A DNA stretch of 10,064 nucleotides from Euperipatoides rowelli (Eukaryota > Onychophora > Udeonychophora > Euonychophora > Peripatopsidae), in assembly GCA_003024985.2 (NCBI GenBank), contig PXIH01S0017203.1; one strand, given 5' to 3'. Within the stretch, counting starts at the first letter, position 1. Each line of letters opens with the position of its first letter. Under the pieces are notes generated by a model that did no database searches, was not told the origin of the DNA, and was given only the letters and a program-made list of their open reading frames with translations. Positions 7,386 through 10,064 of this stretch are shown piece after piece. The position numbers were made by a program, and so were the translations under genes.

Positions 7386-7891
7386 TTTAAATTTTTTTTC
7401 ACAAATTTACGTTCTATTAGGAACAAATTCAATGATTTACTATCTTTTTTTGATTTTTACAAACCAGACATGTTTTTTGTTACCGAATCATGGCTTTCTA
7501 ATCATGATCTCAATGAACATTATTATATTCAGGGATATAGCCTTATAAGGAAGGACAGATGTTCAAGAGGTGGTGGTATATTAGTATATTTCAAAAATGA
7601 TCTAGATGTTACTGAAATAATATTGGATAATATAACAAATGAGTGTCTCATTGTAAAATTAGAATTAAAAAAACAAGGTATTTATTTGCTTTGATTTATA
7701 ATCCTCCATGTTTGTCAAATGAAGATGGTGTATCCTTGCTTTTTACTTTAAATTTAGTGATAAAGAAATATAAATCTGATCATTATAACGATATTATAAT
7801 ACTAGGAGATTTTAATCTTCCAATGATTGATTGGAAATTAGGCATTAGTTCTTATCCAATTGTTCATATGGAAAATTATTCCATCAATTTG
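7386..7891 (+). pseudogene. LINE C ORF2 N-terminus: APE-type endonuclease (frameshifted, truncated)
   Basis: The endonuclease domain nicks target DNA to start retrotransposition. From 7401 the frame reads TNLRSIRNKFNDLLSFFD, KPDMFFVTESWLS and GGGILVYFKND. The E of TESW (7485-7487) is the conserved metal-binding glutamate. The frame shifts around 7660-7690 in an A-rich run and continues ALIYNPP and NDIIILGDFNLPMIDW; the D (7808-7810) and N (7814-7816) of GDFN are catalytic-site residues. The frame upstream opens only at 7386, after a TAA, and no convincing start codon is visible. The domain ends at 7891, before its final blocks (the 'TR...LD' and 'SDH' regions are absent), where LINE B inserted. 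Residues encoded past 7891 are its ATT tail. Confidence 0.8.
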
Positions 7892-7916
7892 TATTATTAT
7901 TATTATTATTATTTAT
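7892..7916. repeat. (ATT)n microsatellite, the 3' tail of LINE B
   Basis: Seven TAT repeats, then TTATTAG. On the minus strand this is GACTAATAAATAAT..., a simple-repeat tail as found at the 3' ends of many CR1/L2/Jockey-type elements that lack poly-A. It marks the exact LINE B/LINE C junction. Confidence 0.85.
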
Positions 7917-8111
7917 TAGTCACAGAAAACGGGCGCTAACCCAATTACAGTCTGTGCGCTGGCTGAACGACAATATAAATAAAAACTAAAAAAAATATAT
8001 AAAAAGAAAGACAAGCTAAACAAATTAGAAATTAAGTTCAGAAATGACAAAATAAAGTTGGTAATCAGTGATACACTGGCCACCAAAGGAAACTAATGGT
8101 AAAAGTAATGG

Positions 8112-8387
8112 TTATTCAGAATCTATTTCTTTAATTCCAAAAATTAAGTTATCACAATTTGCCCTGTATTCATTAAATGAAGTAAAAGGAGATATATTAT
8201 ATTTGTTCAGCAATATCATGGTTCGAATGATGGAATTATGTAGAATATAATTGGTTCTAGTTAAAGGTACATTAAATAACCGATAATTGTATGAGAGACG
8301 AAAGGAAGTGTTAAAAACTAGTTTGGAGATCAAAAATTCACTATCAATTTTGTTATTGATGAGGTTATAGAGAAAATTTAAATCCAT
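8112..8387 (-). pseudogene. LINE B reverse transcriptase C-terminal region
   Basis: The open frame encodes 91 residues to the stop at 8112-8114. It begins DLNFLYNLINNKID, continues FRLSYNYRLFNVPLTRTNYI and HNSIIRTMILLNKY, and ends in a short acidic tail. This is the conserved C-terminal segment of many arthropod Jockey/CR1-type RTs: 'DL.FLYkLing.id', then 'lF.vP..rTNYg.nSpi.RmmrL.N'. Substitutions at the usual NYG and NSP positions suggest moderate decay. The apparent ATG at 8385-8387 is an internal methionine or chance codon, not a true start, since the RT body should lie upstream. An overlapping plus-strand open frame (8068-8250) is its antisense shadow. Confidence 0.75.
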
Positions 8388-8555
8388 GATGTGANCGTCT
8401 TTTTACATATAATTCTAAAAAATAACTATAAAATGGGCTATGTGCATGGTAAAAACCTACCAATATCATAGTGGGGTGTTAGTTTTAGGAATAGAAGGGA
8501 GAGACAAACCTACAAATCCATACACATAGACACATTTTATAAAAAATTGAATTTG

Positions 8556-8593
8556 TCATAAATTTTACAACAGTGCAACCGCTCGTAGGTTAA
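8556..8593 (-). repeat. Inverted copy of the 4973-5036 transposon end, with TTAA
   Basis: On the minus strand from 8593 this reads TTAACCTACGAGCGGTTGCA and continues TGTTGTAAAATTTATGA. It aligns with TTAACATGAGCGGTTGCG...TGTCGTAAAAATTACGA at 5002-5036, about 30 of 38 positions by eye. Its outermost bases (TTAACCTACGA) also match TTAACCTTCGA at 4973. Orientation and TTAA placement are those of the right end of an element whose left end is at 4973, or of the end of an independent copy whose other terminus is lost. Confidence 0.55.
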
Positions 8594-8981
8594 TATAGCC
8601 ATGTGGCTTATCTATTCTCATTTACATATTCACACATTCTCTTGAATAAAAATATTGTTGAGAGCATCCTGGTTGTCTTAATTAGATGGAAATGATATAC
8701 AACTTTCCGGCCCAGGTATTTTAGGCATTTATGTCCCAACACCCTTGTAGTTTTATCAATGTCGGCCAACCCATCGCGTACACTCCACTCTGTGCTTTGG
8801 TGGAATCACCTTATTTCCAACAACATAGAAACAACTAAACATGTTACCAGTGGATTCTAGTTTCCAGTCATTTCTCCAGAAAAATACAAGAGATTATTTG
8901 TGGTCAAGATCCATTACCAGTTTCAACAACAATTAAGACATGTTTATAGCCTTGTTTACATGTAAGTTAAATGTGAACATA
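8594..8981. other. GC-richer patch with open frames on both strands, nature unknown
   Basis: A minus-strand frame is open from 8805 to the stop at 8608-8610 (65 codons; WSVRDGLADIDKTTRVLGHK in the middle). A second minus frame is open from 8893 to the stop at 8756-8758 (45 codons; MFSCFYVVGNKVIPPKHRVE). The plus strand is open from 8696 to TAG 8858-8860 (54 codons; RYFRHLCPNTLVVLSMSANP). I do not recognise any of these. They are notable only because the surrounding DNA is dense in stops. Each lacks an ATG near its start apart from internal ones. It may be an old transposon fragment, an exon, or chance in less AT-rich DNA. Confidence 0.3.
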
Positions 8982-8983
8982 TT

Positions 8984-9033
8984 GGATAAGTCGAACATCT
9001 ACATGATTGAATAAGTCTAGCATCTACATGATT
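8984..9033 (+). repeat. 25-bp tandem duplication
   Basis: Two adjacent copies, GGATAAGTCGAACATCTACA... (8984-9008) and GAATAAGTCTAGCATCTACA... (9009-9033), both ending TGATT, identical at 22 of 25 positions. Confidence 0.85.
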
Positions 9034-9479
9034 TCTTGTTCACAGGTTTAAGTTTTCCCTATGGTTTGATTTAAACATAGTCGGGTCCACACTAAATTCA
9101 ATCTATATATATTTTTTTTTAAAAAAAAAACAGCATTGGTCTGCAAATCGAATACAATGGCATTCCAAACTTTTTCATTTTTGATAACATCTCTATAGTC
9201 TTGTATATTTAGTTTCAAATAAATAATAAAATACCATTAGGAAATATGAATCTTCAATACCTACTATATGCTAGTTCAGTAGCCTATTTTAAAATATTTA
9301 TATATGCTAGTTATTTTAGTTGATTTTAATTATTATTATTAATTGGTAAAATTATTAATCATAATTAGTTATAGAATGACCCGCCCCCAAAAAAATAAAT
9401 AAATATATAAATAGTGGCTTGTTATGATATTCAATTAAGTGCTAGTTGTACACACACGGATATTTTTCTACTTCTTGAA
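9034..9479. other. AT-rich stretch, no gene seen
   Basis: It contains an adjoining T9/A10 run (9112-9130), a short C-rich run before A/T repeats near 9380-9407, and no recognisable coding sequence or RNA gene. Confidence 0.5.
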
Positions 9480-9700
9480 TTAATAGCGATAATTCATTGT
9501 CGTTCCAGTTTTTGTTTGCGAAGCAAGTGGCGGACATTTTTATTTTTGTAAAGTCGAGTCACGTGTTCTCAACTTCTCATTGTCCGGTGATTGGCTGCGA
9601 ACTTTGACTCTGAGAAGAAAGTTTTCAAAAAGTAGACCAGAGGTCTACTTTTGAAAGTGATGAAAGATTTATCTCCGAAGTCTGGTTTTCTCTAGAGTAT
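9480..9700. promoter_or_regulatory. Possible promoter-like GC-richer stretch (weak)
   Basis: Base composition is less AT-rich than its surroundings. A palindromic E-box core TCACGTG (9559-9565) and an inverted CCAAT-type box GTGATTGGCTG (9587-9597) lie about 25 bp apart, followed by a hairpin at 9628-9652. Such motifs are common near animal promoters, but each is short and expected by chance. No TATA or initiator element and no adjoining exon is recognisable. Direction is undetermined. Confidence 0.2.
9628..9652. repeat. Perfect 11-bp inverted repeat, 3-base spacer
   Basis: AAAAGTAGACC (9628-9638), AGA, then GGTCTACTTTT (9642-9652). The pairing extends to about 16 bp on each side with one bulged A (TTTCAAAAA on the left, TTTTGAAAG on the right). 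In RNA it would be a strong stem-loop. It could be a symmetric protein-binding site or a fossil of an inverted terminal repeat. Confidence 0.85.
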
Positions 9701-10064
9701 TTTGACACACACAATTCTTTAATGCTTCAAAGAAAAATGTTCCTAGTGTTTACTAGGTTTTACTGAAAAAACAATCTTTTCAAAGTTTTGCAAAAATCTT
9801 TTTTAATTTTATATGTATTTCCCCTGGTGACAGAATCTTGTTCCTTATCAAACATATTTTTACTATTATTCTCTATAACTATAAATCTATAATATTGGAT
9901 AAAATCTCCATGGTAGATTCTTTGGTGATGAGTAAGAATGTTAAATTAATCTCAACATTATCTAGTTTATCTATTGTAATTCTTATACCCGTTTGTATAT
10001 TTTCTAAAAAAAATTTTATACTACTAAATTTTTATTTGTATATTTTATATACTGTAAATATTTT
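9701..10064. other. AT-rich end of the window, no gene seen
   Basis: A small inverted repeat CCTAGTGTTTACTAGG (9752-9767) is present. A minus-strand frame is open from 10031 to the stop at 9879-9881 (50 codons) without a recognisable motif; at this AT content I regard it as weak. Nothing else is supported. Confidence 0.4.

Larger units (their letters stand above)
6380..7891 (+). mobile_element. LINE C: 5' part of a PHD-finger non-LTR retrotransposon, cut off by LINE B
   Basis: Plus-strand LINE with two recognisable cistrons: ORF1 (6380-7350), a PHD-finger/coiled-coil/RNA-binding-like protein, and the N-terminal endonuclease of ORF2 (7386-7891). A 35-bp A-rich gap separates them. Both are broken by frameshifts and stops. 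The order PHD ORF1 then APE-endonuclease ORF2 is known from CR1-group LINEs. Its reverse transcriptase is not present: sequence homology stops at 7891, where the (ATT)n tail of oppositely oriented LINE B begins. I could not find the continuation on the far side of LINE B. The 5' end is undefined; the repeats at 5977-6324 may be its leader. Confidence 0.8.
7892..8440 (-). mobile_element. LINE B: 3' end of a Jockey/CR1-like LINE inserted into LINE C
   Basis: Minus-strand element fragment. It holds the RT C-terminus (8112-8387), a 3' UTR of about 200 bp, and a terminal (AAT)n tail read on the minus strand (plus-strand TAT repeats, 7892-7916). Near its end it carries ATTGGGTTAGCGCCC (plus 7931-7945), capable of a small GGG/CCC hairpin. 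Upstream of 8387 the frame appears to continue for 10-15 residues (LELYVKRR-like, about 8397-8424), with a frameshift and an N at 8395, so the 5' truncation point is near or beyond 8440. I found no target-site duplication. Confidence 0.7.

Noticed and set aside
8068-8250. 60-codon open frame on the plus strand
   Set aside because: It is antisense to the recognisable LINE B RT C-terminus and shows no motif of its own.
9879-10031. 50-codon minus-strand open frame near the window end
   Set aside because: It has no ATG near its start and no recognisable motif, and two stops follow closely. A frame of this length is not surprising by chance.

Overview
This window reads as a stretch of a eukaryotic, AT-rich draft genome assembly (long A/T runs, four isolated N bases at 1429, 5159, 6774 and 8395). 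It is most likely from an invertebrate, plausibly an insect. The insect guess rests on the mix of elements: TTAA-flanked piggyBac-type miniature elements, a mariner relict, a hAT-type element, and CR1/L2/Jockey-like LINEs, one with a PHD-finger ORF1. That mix is only suggestive. I see no intact host gene, no rRNA or tRNA gene, no prokaryotic operon signals and no CRISPR array. Almost everything recognisable is a decayed transposable element.

Layout, left to right. 3-370: a 360-bp piggyBac-type MITE with TTAA target duplications and about 2.7 copies of a 45-bp repeat at its left end. 371-1295: AT-rich sequence with nothing recognisable. 1296-1437: a broken mariner-like transposase fragment. 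About 1430-2183, resuming at 2894-2990: the minus-strand 3' part of a CR1/L2-like LINE (LINE A). It is interrupted by a 710-bp non-autonomous hAT element (2184-2893) with terminal inverted repeats and a 7/8-matching 8-bp target duplication. Removing the hAT insertion restores one LINE reading frame. 3153-3298: a 146-bp TTAA-flanked MITE of a second family. 3634-4036: a 50-bp minisatellite organised as a 100-bp alternating A/B higher-order repeat.

4973-5271: a TTAA-flanked, piggyBac-like end or MITE with GCCAAATGGC subterminal repeats. A related end in inverted orientation sits at 8556-8593, so the two may bound one 3.6-kb element. 5977-6324: a 70-bp direct repeat and a GGCACTGGG inverted repeat just upstream of LINE C. 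6380-7891: plus-strand LINE C, with ORF1 (PHD finger, coiled coil, RNA-binding-like domain) and the start of ORF2 (APE endonuclease); both ORFs are broken. LINE C is cut at 7891 by minus-strand LINE B, which ends in an (AAT)n tail at 7892-7916 and carries its RT C-terminus at 8112-8387. 8594-10064: mostly featureless. The exceptions are a GC-richer patch open on both strands (8611-8893), a 25-bp duplication (8984-9033), and a GC-richer stretch at 9480-9700 with an E-box, a CCAAT-type box and a strong hairpin.

The pieces do not work together as a pathway. They record successive insertions: LINE A before hAT, and LINE C before LINE B. The most useful second looks are the possible 3.6-kb TTAA composite, the higher-order minisatellite, the repeat and inverted-repeat structure upstream of the PHD LINE, and the unexplained open patch at 8611-8893.
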